Shown here: positions 34,053 through 42,352 of the stretch, piece by piece | Layout of the letters: each line of letters opens with the position of its first letter | How positions within the stretch are numbered: position 1 is the first letter of the stretch | DNA from: Sphingomonas sp. 67-36 | GTDB taxonomy: Bacteria; Pseudomonadota; Alphaproteobacteria; Sphingomonadales; Sphingomonadaceae | DNA length: 64,000 nucleotides | Direction of reading: 5' to 3' | Assembly: GCA_001897375.1 (NCBI GenBank) | Contig: MKSU01000002.1 | Coordinates: 217,040 to 281,039 of the forward strand | Translations under genes and position numbers: made by a program | The notes under the pieces: generated by a model | What the model saw: only the letters and a program-made list of their open reading frames with translations | Database searches by the model: none | Told to the model about the DNA's origin: nothing

Positions 34053-35925
34053 CGGCGGGGGCAAGGGGCGGCCGAGCGTCACCACCTACAGCTATACAGC
34101 GTCGTTCGCGGTGGCGCTGTCGGCGCGGCCGATCCTCGGCGTCGGGCGCATCTGGGCGGACGGCAAGCTGCTGCGCGGCGCGGCTGGCGACTGGAAGAGC
34201 GCGACGACCTTCCGGCTGCACAAGGGCGGCGAGGATCAGCCGCCCGATCCGCTGATCGCCAGCGCCGAGGGACTGGCCGCGACCCCGGCGCATCGCGGCA
34301 TCGCTTATGCCGTGTTCGAGGATCTGGCGCTGGAAGATTTCGGCAACCGCATCCCCTCGCTTACTTTCGAGGTGACCGCCGATGCAGGGCCGGTCGCGAC
34401 CGGCGCAGTGGCGGCCGTGGTCAGTGGCGGCATCGTGCGCGATGCGGGCGCGGCGGCGGCGCTCGACGGCTTCTCGGCCTATGGCGATACGACGCGGGCG
34501 GTGATCGAGACGCTGGGGCGGATCGGCGGCTGTCGCTTCGCGCCGGTCGGCGATGCGGTCGAGATGCGTGGCGCGGGGACGGGGCCGGTGCTGACGATCG
34601 AGGATGACGGTGTGAAGCGTGACCGCTCGATCCGCCCGATCGAGACGGTGCCGCAGGCCATTTCGGTCGCGCATTACGATCCGGCGCGCGACTATCAGAC
34701 CGGGGTGCAGCGCGCGGCGCGGCCCGGCGCGGGGGAAAAGCGCGAGACGGTCGATGCGCCCGCCGCGTTGGGCGCGGGCGCGGCCAAGGCGATCGCCACC
34801 GCGATGCTCGCCCGTGCGGAGACCGAGCGGGTTGGGCGTCGGGTAAAGGGGGATGTGACCGCGCTGGTGGTCGGGCCGGGCGATCGGGTGGCGATCGCTG
34901 GCGAGACTGGGCGATGGCGCGTCGTCACCGCGACGCTGGAAGGGATGGCGACGACGCTGGAACTGGTCGCGGAGCGCGCCGCGATCCTGCCCACGGTGGC
35001 CTCGCCGGGCCGGTCGCTCGGTGCGCCCGATGCGGTGGCGGGGACGACGATCCTCCACGCCTTCGAGCTGCCGGCGCTCGACGAGGCGTTGCTCAGTGAG
35101 CCGCGCCTGCTGGTCGCGGCGGCGGGGACGGGCGCGGGATGGCGGCGTGCAGCGCTACGCTACAGCCTGGACGACGGGGCAAGCTGGACGGCGATCGGCG
35201 GGACGGCGTTACCGGCGACGCTCGGGACACTGGCAGATACTTTGTCGGCTGGGCCGATAACGTTGCTCGATCGGCACAACGAAATCATCGTCGATCTGGC
35301 GCATGACGGGATGGTGCTGTCCGACGCCGACGCCGGGGCGGTGGATCGCGGGGCGAACCTGGCGCTGGTCGGCGACGAACTGGTGCAATTCGCGGTGGCG
35401 GAGCAACTCGCTCCATGCCGTTGGCGGTTGCGCGACCTGTCGCGCGGCCGGCGCGGGACGGTCGCGGCGGCGCATGATGCCGGCGCGCGCTTCGTGCTGA
35501 TCGAGCCGGAAACGGTGACGGCGGTATCGCTCGGCGCCTCGCCGGGGCAGGCGGTGCAGGTCGCGGCGGATGCGGTGGGCGATACGGCGGGGGTCGTAGC
35601 GATGCTGACAGGAGCGTCGATCCTGCCGCCCGCACCGGTTCGTCTGGAGGCGGTGGCGCAAGGTGACGGCGGCGTGCTGGTACGATGGCGGCGGCGCGGT
35701 CGCAGCGGCTGGCGGTGGCGCGATGGCGCCGACACGCCGCTCGGCGAGGAGCGCGAACAATATCGTGTGACAGTGATGCCTGTGGGGCTGTCGGCAAGAA
35801 TCGCGGTCGTCGACACCGCTGCGTATTCCGTCTCCGCGGCCGAATGCGCTGCCGGCCCGATGACGGTGGAGGTGGCGCAGATCGGCACCAACGGCGCCTC
35901 GCCGGCCGCTGCGATCACTTTCTGA
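33799..35925 (+). CDS. GTA host-specificity / tail tip protein (RcGTA g15-like, short form)
   Basis: 708 residues, about half the RcGTA protein (about 1300 from memory). The N terminus has a glycine-rich hydrophobic segment, then the conserved LTELSVQTSSYGTQIPKLFG, IWATDLIEHR, YSYTASFAVALS, and ILGVGRIWADGKLL block of phage tail tip attachment proteins. It continues into the Phage-tail_3-like middle and a C-terminal region with RDLSRGRRGTVAAAHDAGAR. The N-terminal TIM barrel that precedes this block in RcGTA g15 is absent here, and a barrel-like domain is found in the g12-position gene instead. Expected to cap the tail and contact the recipient. Confidence 0.9.
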   Translation: MATLVLTAVGTAIGGPIGGAIGAMIGQTVDQNVLFKPKGRDGPRLTELSVQTSSYGTQIPKLFGTMRVAGSVIWATDLIEHRARSGGGKGRPSVTTYSYTASFAVALSARPILGVGRIWADGKLLRGAAGDWKSATTFRLHKGGEDQPPDPLIASAEGLAATPAHRGIAYAVFEDLALEDFGNRIPSLTFEVTADAGPVATGAVAAVVSGGIVRDAGAAAALDGFSAYGDTTRAVIETLGRIGGCRFAPVGDAVEMRGAGTGPVLTIEDDGVKRDRSIRPIETVPQAISVAHYDPARDYQTGVQRAARPGAGEKRETVDAPAALGAGAAKAIATAMLARAETERVGRRVKGDVTALVVGPGDRVAIAGETGRWRVVTATLEGMATTLELVAERAAILPTVASPGRSLGAPDAVAGTTILHAFELPALDEALLSEPRLLVAAAGTGAGWRRAALRYSLDDGASWTAIGGTALPATLGTLADTLSAGPITLLDRHNEIIVDLAHDGMVLSDADAGAVDRGANLALVGDELVQFAVAEQLAPCRWRLRDLSRGRRGTVAAAHDAGARFVLIEPETVTAVSLGASPGQAVQVAADAVGDTAGVVAMLTGASILPPAPVRLEAVAQGDGGVLVRWRRRGRSGWRWRDGADTPLGEEREQYRVTVMPVGLSARIAVVDTAAYSVSAAECAAGPMTVEVAQIGTNGASPAAAITF

Positions 35926-35939
35926 CCTGGAGGACATAA

Positions 35940-36440
35940 ATGAGCGACGAACGATCGCCGCGCCTTGCGCTGCCGCTGTTGCAGCCGGGGCAGGCGCAGA
36001 AGGAAACCGATCACAACGAAGCGCTCACGCTTCTCGATATCGCGGCGCAGGCAGCGGTGCTTGCGGTGGGACTGGATAACCCCCCGGTCGATCCCGCGCC
36101 GGGCGAATGCTGGATCGTCGGCACCGCGCCGACAGGGGCATGGAACGGCTATGCCGGCGCGTTGGCGGGCTGGACGGCGGGCGGCTGGCGTTTCGTCGCG
36201 CCGACGCCGGGGATGACCGCATGGAGTATCGCGGACGACATGTCGGCGCGCTACGAAGCCGGCACATGGTGGCTCGGCGAGATTCGCGCAGAGCGGGTGC
36301 TGATCGACGGCGTCCAGGTGCTGGGGCCTCGGGGAAGCGCCATTCCTGATCCGGGGGGCGGTGTCAGCGTGGACGCCGAGGCACGCGCCGCGATCAGCGC
36401 AATGTTGAACGCATTGCGCAGCCATGGACTAATTGAGTGA
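35940..36440 (+). CDS. DUF2793 protein, probable GTA tail fibre-associated protein
   Basis: 166 residues, GGAGGAC upstream. The opening ERSPRLALPLLQPGQAQKET, then DHNEALTLLDIAAQAAV and WIVGTAPTGAWNGYAGALAG is the DUF2793 signature. In R. capsulatus a DUF2793 protein (rcc00171, from memory) is a GTA tail fibre component encoded away from the main cluster. Here it follows g15 by 14 bases. The C-terminal 30 residues form a helix suited to trimerisation. Last gene of the particle operon. Confidence 0.82.
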   Translation: MSDERSPRLALPLLQPGQAQKETDHNEALTLLDIAAQAAVLAVGLDNPPVDPAPGECWIVGTAPTGAWNGYAGALAGWTAGGWRFVAPTPGMTAWSIADDMSARYEAGTWWLGEIRAERVLIDGVQVLGPRGSAIPDPGGGVSVDAEARAAISAMLNALRSHGLIE

Positions 36441-36445
36441 ATGGC

Positions 36446-36475
36446 TGTTGCCCTTATGCAACAATTCGCTGTTTT
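36446..36475 (+). terminator. Weak candidate terminator after the GTA cluster
   Basis: TGTTGC-CCTTAT-GCAACA, a 6 bp stem, then ATTCGCTGTTTTT, starting six bases after the DUF2793 stop. The stem is short and the uridine run is displaced, so support is modest. Confidence 0.35.
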
Positions 36476-36549
36476 TGCGCGCTTGCGCGGAAACCTTCCT
36501 TTCGATAGTGAGTTTGCGTTGTCCGTAGTGACACCATGGAAAGGGGATT

Positions 36550-37674
36550 ATGATGCGGAAGCTTGCCGTTGTAGTGGCACTTGCCTCCACCGCACTTGCC
36601 TCGCCGGCGCTTGCGCGTGACAAGGCGTGGTATGTGGGCGCCGATTTCGGCGGGATGATTGTCGAGGACATCAATTTCAACATCGCCAGCGCCACTCCTG
36701 GCCTGACGGGGACCTCAACCGTCAACCACGATTATGGTTGGGATTCGGATGGCGTGATCGGTTACGACTTCGGCGGCTTCCGCCTCGAAGCCGAAGTCGG
36801 TTATCGCACCGCGACCGTCGACAGCTACCAGCCCACCGCGCTGACGCCGATCAATGGCGGTTACGCCGTGGCAGGAACCTACGGCTATGCCGGCGGTCGT
36901 TCGTCCGCGCTGAGCTTCATGCTCAACGGCTTGCTGGACTTCGGTCCGGACGATGGCCTTCAGGGTTTCCTCGGCGGCGGTGCCGGTGTGGCGCGCGTCA
37001 AGAGCCGGATCGACCTGAACAACTCCGGCTCGACGCTGGACGATTCCGACACGGTCTTCGCGTGGCAGGCGATCGCGGGTGTCCGCGCACCGCTGACCAG
37101 CCATGTCGACGTCTCGCTGAAGTATCGCTTCTTCAACGCGGACAAGGTCAAGCTGACCGACATCGCGGGTTCGGCGTATGACGGCCGGTTCCGGTCGCAC
37201 AGCATCCTGGGCGGTCTGACCTACAACTTCGGTGAGCCGGCTGCTCCGCCGCCTCCTCCGCCGCCTCCGCCCCCGCCTCCTCCGCCGCCCCCGCCTCCGC
37301 CGCCTCCGCCGCCGGAAGTGGTGTGCTCGCCGGGTCCGTTCATTGTCTTCTTCGAGTGGGACAAGTCGGACATCACGCCGGAGGCCGCGTCGATCCTCGA
37401 CAACGCCGTCACCCAGTACCAGAGCTGCGGCAATGCGCAGGTGATGGTCGCGGGCTTCACCGACACCTCGGGTTCGGCGAAGTACAACATGGGCTTGTCG
37501 CAGCGTCGCGCGGACTCGGTGAAAGCGTATCTGACGTCGAAGTCGATCCCGGACGGGGTCATTTCGACCCAGGCGTTCGGCAAGACGCACCTGCGCGTGC
37601 AGACTGCCGATGGCGTCCGCGAGGTGCAGAACCGTCGCGTGGAGATCACTTACGGTCCGGGTTCCGGCCAGTAA
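36550..37674 (+). CDS. OmpA-family outer membrane protein with polyproline linker
   Basis: 374 residues. Signal peptide 1-22 (ending SPALA), then an eight-stranded barrel (about 23-225: WYVGADFGGMIVED, YGWDSDGVIGYDFGGFRLEA, GVRAPLTSHVDVSLKYRFF, HSILGGLTYNFGE). A run of 23 proline codons (37246-37314) links it to a C-terminal OmpA peptidoglycan-binding domain with VFFEWDKSDITPEA, VAGFTDTSGSAKYNMGLSQR, RADSVKAYL and QNRRVEITYG. It anchors the outer membrane to the cell wall. It is its own transcription unit, with a strong terminator behind. Not a GTA gene, although it lies between the particle and lysis genes. Confidence 0.95.
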   Translation: MMRKLAVVVALASTALASPALARDKAWYVGADFGGMIVEDINFNIASATPGLTGTSTVNHDYGWDSDGVIGYDFGGFRLEAEVGYRTATVDSYQPTALTPINGGYAVAGTYGYAGGRSSALSFMLNGLLDFGPDDGLQGFLGGGAGVARVKSRIDLNNSGSTLDDSDTVFAWQAIAGVRAPLTSHVDVSLKYRFFNADKVKLTDIAGSAYDGRFRSHSILGGLTYNFGEPAAPPPPPPPPPPPPPPPPPPPPPPPEVVCSPGPFIVFFEWDKSDITPEAASILDNAVTQYQSCGNAQVMVAGFTDTSGSAKYNMGLSQRRADSVKAYLTSKSIPDGVISTQAFGKTHLRVQTADGVREVQNRRVEITYGPGSGQ

Positions 37675-37699
37675 GATCGTTCACAAGACGACAAAGATC

Positions 37700-37730
37700 G
37701 GGAGGTCGGCTCAGCCGGCCTCCCTTTTTT
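37700..37730 (+). terminator. Rho-independent terminator after the OmpA-family gene
   Basis: GGGAGGTCGGC-TCA-GCCGGCCTCCC (11 bp stem with one G-T pair) followed by six uridines, 25 bases after the stop. Confidence 0.9.
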
Positions 37731-37916
37731 GCGTGTTGAGGAAACGCGTGTGTCTCACACGCCCGGGATGGATCGAGTTGCCCGATCGCATTCGTGCGAT
37801 TCCCGATCCGTAGCCGTCACTGTCGACTTGCGATGGGCCGCAAGGTTAATTGTGGCGTTTGATGCCGGAGACTTTAGAGCCGCACTCGGCAGCCAGTCTC
37901 AGCGAAGGGAGTTTAG

Positions 37917-39218
37917 ATGCGTATCACGATGATCGGCTCGGGCTATGTCGGACTGGTGTCCGGCGCGTGCTTCGCCGATTTCGGTCATAGCGTGACCTGC
38001 GTCGACAAGGCGGCGGACAAGATCGAATCGCTACTCGCCGGGCGGATGCCGATCTACGAGCCGGGGCTGGAACAACTCGTCGCCAGCAACGTGGCTGCCG
38101 GAAGATTGGCCTTCACCACCGATCTCGCGGCCGGCGTGGCCGGTGCCGATGCCGTGTTCATTGCGGTCGGCACGCCCTCGCGGCGTGGCGACGGCCACGC
38201 CGATCTTAGCTATGTCTATGCCGCCGCCGAGGAGATTGCGCGCGCGGCGACCGGCCCGCTGGTGGTGGTCAACAAGTCGACTGTTCCGGTCGGCACCGGC
38301 GATCGCGTCGAGCAGATCCTGCGGGATACGCGTCCCGATGGCGATTTCGCGGTCGTCTCCAATCCCGAATTCCTGCGCGAAGGCGCCGCGATCGGCGATT
38401 TCAAGCGCCCCGACCGCATCGTGATCGGCACCGACAATGAGCGCGCCAAGGCGGTCATGCGCGAGGTCTATCGTCCACTTTTCCTCGGTGAAAGCCCTAT
38501 TCTGTTCACCGGCCGGCGCACCGCCGAACTGACCAAATATGCTGCCAACGCCTTCCTCGCGACCAAGATCACCTTTATCAACGAGATGGCCGATCTGTGC
38601 GAGGCGGTCGGGGCCAATGTGCAGGATGTCGCGCGCGGGATCGGGCTGGACAATCGCATCGGGCGCAAGTTCCTGCATGCCGGCCCCGGCTATGGCGGCT
38701 CGTGCTTCCCGAAGGATACGCTGGCGCTGCTCAAGACGGCGGAGGATTTCGAGAGCCCTGTCCGCATCGTCGAGGCGGTCGTCCAGGTGAACGATGCGCG
38801 CAAGCGGGCGATGGGCCGCAAGGTGCTGACCGCGCTGGATGGCGAGCCACGCGGCAAGACGGTCGCGGTGCTCGGCCTGACTTTCAAACCCAATACGGAC
38901 GACATGCGCGACGCGCCTTCGATCGCGATCGTCCAGAGCCTGATCGACGCCGGGGTGAACGTCCGCGCCTATGATCCGGAGGGCGCTGAAACAGCGAAGG
39001 CGGTGATGCCGGACATCACTTATTGCCGCGACGCCTATGACGCGGCGCAGGGCGCGGATGCGGTGGCAATCGTCACCGAATGGGACGTGTTCCGCGCGCT
39101 CGATCTCAAGCGCCTCGCCGGCGTGATGGCTACGCCGGTGCTGGTCGACCTGCGCAACATCTACGATCGCGGCGAGGCCGAGCGAGCGGGGTTCGCTTAT
39201 ACGGCGGTGGGACGGTGA
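37917..39218 (+). CDS. UDP-glucose 6-dehydrogenase
   Basis: 433 residues with GAAGGGA upstream. It oxidises UDP-glucose twice with NAD+ to UDP-glucuronate, a precursor of exopolysaccharides and glucuronate-containing glycosphingolipids. Seen: Rossmann loop MIGSGYVGLVSGACFADFG, VAVGTPS, VNKSTVPVGT, SNPEFLREG, the catalytic cysteine in GYGGSCFPKDT (about 262), and GLTFKPNTDDMRDAPS. Its stop overlaps the VOC gene start (GTGA). Confidence 0.95.
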   Translation: MRITMIGSGYVGLVSGACFADFGHSVTCVDKAADKIESLLAGRMPIYEPGLEQLVASNVAAGRLAFTTDLAAGVAGADAVFIAVGTPSRRGDGHADLSYVYAAAEEIARAATGPLVVVNKSTVPVGTGDRVEQILRDTRPDGDFAVVSNPEFLREGAAIGDFKRPDRIVIGTDNERAKAVMREVYRPLFLGESPILFTGRRTAELTKYAANAFLATKITFINEMADLCEAVGANVQDVARGIGLDNRIGRKFLHAGPGYGGSCFPKDTLALLKTAEDFESPVRIVEAVVQVNDARKRAMGRKVLTALDGEPRGKTVAVLGLTFKPNTDDMRDAPSIAIVQSLIDAGVNVRAYDPEGAETAKAVMPDITYCRDAYDAAQGADAVAIVTEWDVFRALDLKRLAGVMATPVLVDLRNIYDRGEAERAGFAYTAVGR

Positions 39219-39664
39219 ACGGGCCGCCGCCGATTGCGGGATTGCTGGAGACGGCGCTGTACGTCTCCGACATGACCCGCTCGGCGGCGTTCTTCCGCGA
39301 TACGCTCGGCCTGCCGGTGATGGTCGAGAGCGCACGGCTCACGGCGTTCGATGCCGGGAGCGGCGGGGTGCTGCTGCTGTTCCCGCAGGGCGGCGCGACC
39401 CATGACGTGGCGAGCGAGCGTGGCGTGATTCCCGGGCATGACGGGCAGGGGCCGCTGCACATGGCGTTCGCGATCGCCGCCGATGCGTTGGAAGGCTGGC
39501 GCGCGTACCTCGCCGCTTCGGGCGTGCCGTTGCGGGGCGAGATGCACTGGCCGCGCGGCGGGACCAGCCTCTATTTCGAGGACCCGGACGGCCATGTGCT
39601 CGAACTGGCGACGCCGGGGCTGTGGCCCAATGACGCTGATCGCCCGTCAATCGAGCGCGGTTGA
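39215..39664 (+). CDS. VOC-superfamily (glyoxalase-like) protein
   Basis: 149 residues from GTG overlapping the udg stop. A single paired beta-alpha-beta-beta-beta unit: ETALYVSDMTRSAAFFRDTL, then GLPVMVES and, in the second half, HMAFAIAADALEGWRAYLAA, SLYFEDPDGHVLELATPG with the usual metal-ligand glutamate. Members include glyoxalase I, fosfomycin-resistance proteins and dioxygenases; the substrate here cannot be told. The 3' end overlaps the convergent ygfZ-type gene by 18 bases. Confidence 0.85.
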   Translation: MNGPPPIAGLLETALYVSDMTRSAAFFRDTLGLPVMVESARLTAFDAGSGGVLLLFPQGGATHDVASERGVIPGHDGQGPLHMAFAIAADALEGWRAYLAASGVPLRGEMHWPRGGTSLYFEDPDGHVLELATPGLWPNDADRPSIERG

Positions 39665-40360
39665 CAGCCACTCCGGGATGAGCGCGTCGCCCAACGCCTC
39701 GATACGGCGCAACTCGATCATCAGTCCCAGCGCTGGATAACTGGCGCGGGTGCGCTCGCCCGGCTCCCCCAGGGGCGCGACGACGAGGCGGCGGTTGACC
39801 TTGGCGCGATGGTGCATCCGCGCGGTATTCTCCTGGCCGACGTAACACCCCTTGGCGAAGCTGACGCCGTTCAGCTCGCGCGCATTGCATTCCAGCCAGA
39901 GCGTCGTGCCGTCGCCAAGCTCGGCCACGCCCTCGGTCACGCCGAGCGACAGGCGGTGCGCCAACCAGCCTTCCGCGGAGGCGCCGGGCGCGCCGATCCA
40001 GCGGCGACCGAGCGCGGGAAGGCGCGGATCCGGCACGCCACGTTCGCCCGATCGGCTCCAGTGCACCGCCAGCGTATCGTCGCGCGCGATGGTGATCGCG
40101 CGGCGCAGGCGATAGATCGACAGGCGGCGGATCAGCGCGTCCGCTTGCGCCGCCTCGCAATCGATCAGCACGTCCGCGCCGTCCTCCCACAGCAGGAAAT
40201 CGAACAACGCCTTGCCCTGCGGCGTCAGCAGCCCGGCCCAGACGGGCAGCGGGCCGGCGGTGTCGTTCGTCACCAGCCCTTGCAGGAAGCTGCGCACATC
40301 GTCGCCGGAAACGCGAATGATCGCGCGGTCGGCCAGCATCGTCGGGGTGGAATCGCTCAT
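39647..40360 (-). CDS. ygfZ: Folate-binding YgfZ/GcvT-like iron-sulfur cluster assembly factor
   Basis: 237 residues. The diagnostic K-G-C-Y-x-G-Q-E motif is present as FAKGCYVGQENTARMHHR; the N-terminal part shows AIIRVSGDDVRSFLQGLVTN and GLLTPQGKALFDF. YgfZ/Iba57 proteins use tetrahydrofolate to help mature or repair [4Fe-4S] enzymes such as MiaB. It is divergent from pyrC and convergent with the VOC gene. Confidence 0.92.
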   Translation of the reverse strand: MSDSTPTMLADRAIIRVSGDDVRSFLQGLVTNDTAGPLPVWAGLLTPQGKALFDFLLWEDGADVLIDCEAAQADALIRRLSIYRLRRAITIARDDTLAVHWSRSGERGVPDPRLPALGRRWIGAPGASAEGWLAHRLSLGVTEGVAELGDGTTLWLECNARELNGVSFAKGCYVGQENTARMHHRAKVNRRLVVAPLGEPGERTRASYPALGLMIELRRIEALGDALIPEWLSTALD

Positions 40361-40406
40361 GGCCTCCAGTTAGGGATGGCTGACAGGCGACGGAAGGGCT
40401 GAGGCG

Positions 40407-41732
40407 ATGGCGACTTACGATCTCATGCTGGCGAACGGCATCGTGCATACGCCGGGTGGCCCGGTGGCGGCGAACGTGGGGGTGCGCGATGGCAAGATCG
40501 CGGCGATCGGCGCGAGCGGCGATGCCGGGCGGACGATCGACTGCACCGGCCTCGATATCCTGCCCGGCGTGATCGACACGCAGGTCCATTTCCGCGAGCC
40601 GGGACTGGAGCATAAGGAAGACCTCGCCACGGGCAGCGTCACGGCGGTGATGGGCGGCGTCACCGGCGTGTTCGAGATGCCCAACACCAAGCCCAACACC
40701 GACAGCGCCGATGCGATCGCCGACAAGCTCGCCCGCGCCGGGGGGCGGATGTGGTGCGACCACGCCTTCTACGTCGGCGCGACCAACCACAATGCGCGCG
40801 ATCTGGCGGAGCTGGAGCGGTTGCCGGGGACGGCGGGGGTCAAGATCTTCATGGGCGCGTCGACCGGCGACCTGCTGGTGAGCGAGGACGCACGGCTGGC
40901 GGAGGTGCTGGCGTCGGGCCATCGGCGCGTCGCGATCCATGCCGAGGACGAGGAACGCATGAACGCGCGCGCCGGCGAGCGCGTCGCGGGCGATCCCGCG
41001 AGCCATCCGGTGTGGCGCGACGACGAGAGCGCGATCCTCGCCACGCGGCGCATCCTGAAGCTGGCGCGCGAGGCGCGGCGGCGCGTGCATGTGTTGCATG
41101 TCACGACGCCGGCGGAACTGGAATTGCTCGCGCAGCACAAGGACATCGCCTCGTGCGAGGTGACGCCGCAACATCTCACGCTGGCGGGGGAGGAAGCCTA
41201 TCCGCGCCTCGGCACGTTCGCGCAGATGAACCCGCCGATCCGCTCCGGCGCGCATCGCGAGGGGCTGTGGCATTGGCTCAACCAGGGCGTGCCGGACGTG
41301 ATCGGTTCCGATCACGCGCCGCACACGCTGGAGGAGAAGGCGAAGCCCTACCCCGCCTCGCCGAGCGGGATGCCGGGGGTGCAGACGCTGCTGCCGCTGC
41401 TGCTCGATCATGCGGCGCATGGGCGGCTGACGCTCCAGCGCGTGATCGACCTGACCAGCGCGGGCGCGCAGCGCATCTTCGGCATCGAGGGCAAGGGACG
41501 GATCGCGGCGGGTTATGACGCGGATTTCACCGTGGTCGACCTCCGGAAACGGTGGACGGTGGACGAGCAGTGGCTCGCCTCGCGCAGCGGCTGGTCGCCG
41601 TTCACCGGGATGGAGCTGACCGGCAAGGCGATCGGTACGATCATCCGCGGTACGGTCGCGATGTGGGAAGATACCCTGGGCGATGCGCCGCAGGGCGCGC
41701 CGATCCGTTTCGAATCAATCGATTTCGGATAA
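40407..41732 (+). CDS. pyrC: Dihydroorotase
   Basis: 441 residues, type I amidohydrolase. It closes N-carbamoyl-L-aspartate to dihydroorotate in pyrimidine synthesis. Metal and active-site features: GVIDTQVHFREPGLEHKED with the HxH pair, GVTGVFEMPNT, VKIFMGASTGD with the lysine usually carbamylated, HAEDEERMN, HVLHVTTPAE, and VIGSDHAPHTLEEK with the catalytic aspartate. Intact zinc ligands argue for the catalytic enzyme rather than the inactive PyrC-like partner of aspartate transcarbamylase. Alone on its strand before the lysis pair. Confidence 0.92.
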   Translation: MATYDLMLANGIVHTPGGPVAANVGVRDGKIAAIGASGDAGRTIDCTGLDILPGVIDTQVHFREPGLEHKEDLATGSVTAVMGGVTGVFEMPNTKPNTDSADAIADKLARAGGRMWCDHAFYVGATNHNARDLAELERLPGTAGVKIFMGASTGDLLVSEDARLAEVLASGHRRVAIHAEDEERMNARAGERVAGDPASHPVWRDDESAILATRRILKLAREARRRVHVLHVTTPAELELLAQHKDIASCEVTPQHLTLAGEEAYPRLGTFAQMNPPIRSGAHREGLWHWLNQGVPDVIGSDHAPHTLEEKAKPYPASPSGMPGVQTLLPLLLDHAAHGRLTLQRVIDLTSAGAQRIFGIEGKGRIAAGYDADFTVVDLRKRWTVDEQWLASRSGWSPFTGMELTGKAIGTIIRGTVAMWEDTLGDAPQGAPIRFESIDFG

Positions 41733-41747
41733 ACGCTGTCCTACACG

Positions 41748-41760
41748 AACCAATTAGGTT
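41748..41760. promoter_or_regulatory. AACC-N5-GGTT dyad before the lysis genes
   Basis: AACCAATTAGGTT, 16 bases after pyrC and 36 before the endolysin ATG. CTGTCCTACA just upstream (41737-41746) is also present at 18297-18306 beside the other perfect dyad. Candidate operator shared with the GTA regulators. Confidence 0.45.
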
Positions 41761-41795
41761 AAATGATGCGGCCTTTCCAAGGTGGAGGGCGGCAT

Positions 41796-42335
41796 ATGGA
41801 TATCGACGACCTGATTGACGAGGTGATCGGCCGTGAGGGGGGCTACACCAACAACAAGGCGGATCGCGGCGGCGCGACGCGCTGGGGCATCACCGAGAAG
41901 GTGGCGCGCGCCAACGGCTATGCCGGCGACATGCGCGCGCTGCCGCGTGAGGCGGCGGCGACGATCTACCGACGGCTCTATTGGCAGAAGCCGGGTTATG
42001 ATCGGGTGGCGACGCGCGTGCCGCTGGTTGCTGCGGAATTGTTCGACACCGGCGTGAACATGGGGCCGAAGGTGGCGACCGGCTTCCTGCAACGCGCGCT
42101 CAACGCGCTCAATCGCGGCGCGAGCGATTATCCCGACATCGCGGCGGACGGGCTGATCGGCCCGCGCACCCTGTCGGCGCTCGACGGTTTCGTGGCGAAG
42201 CGCGGCGCGGCGGGCGAGCGCGTGCTGGTCAAGGCGCTCGAGGCGCTCCAGGGCGCGCGCTACATGGCGCTGGCCGAGAGCCGCCCGGCCAATGAGGCAT
42301 TCCTTTACGGCTGGCTCGCCAACCGGCTCGGCTGA
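41796..42335 (+). CDS. Endolysin, glycoside hydrolase family 108 muramidase (GTA lysis)
   Basis: 179 residues from an ATG with GGAGGG upstream; an ATG at 41763 in frame lies inside the regulatory region. The catalytic motif REGGYTNNKADRGGATRWG (Glu14) and the C-terminal peptidoglycan-binding block FDTGVNMGPKVATGFLQRAL plus DGLIGPRTLSALD are those of GH108 lysozymes. It has no signal peptide, so it depends on the holin encoded next. R. capsulatus releases RcGTA with an endolysin/holin pair located away from its main cluster; here the pair is 5 kb downstream. Confidence 0.9.
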   Translation: MDIDDLIDEVIGREGGYTNNKADRGGATRWGITEKVARANGYAGDMRALPREAAATIYRRLYWQKPGYDRVATRVPLVAAELFDTGVNMGPKVATGFLQRALNALNRGASDYPDIAADGLIGPRTLSALDGFVAKRGAAGERVLVKALEALQGARYMALAESRPANEAFLYGWLANRLG

Positions 42336-42352
42336 GCTGCGGGAGAGATGAG

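Noticed and set aside
22305..36475. Ordinary temperate prophage
   Set aside because: No integrase, excisionase, replication or immunity genes and no flanking direct repeats seen; gene order and several families are specific to GTAs.
36550..37674. OmpA-family protein as GTA structural or receptor gene because of its position
   Set aside because: It has a signal peptide, outer-membrane barrel and its own terminator; adjacency alone does not make it part of the particle.
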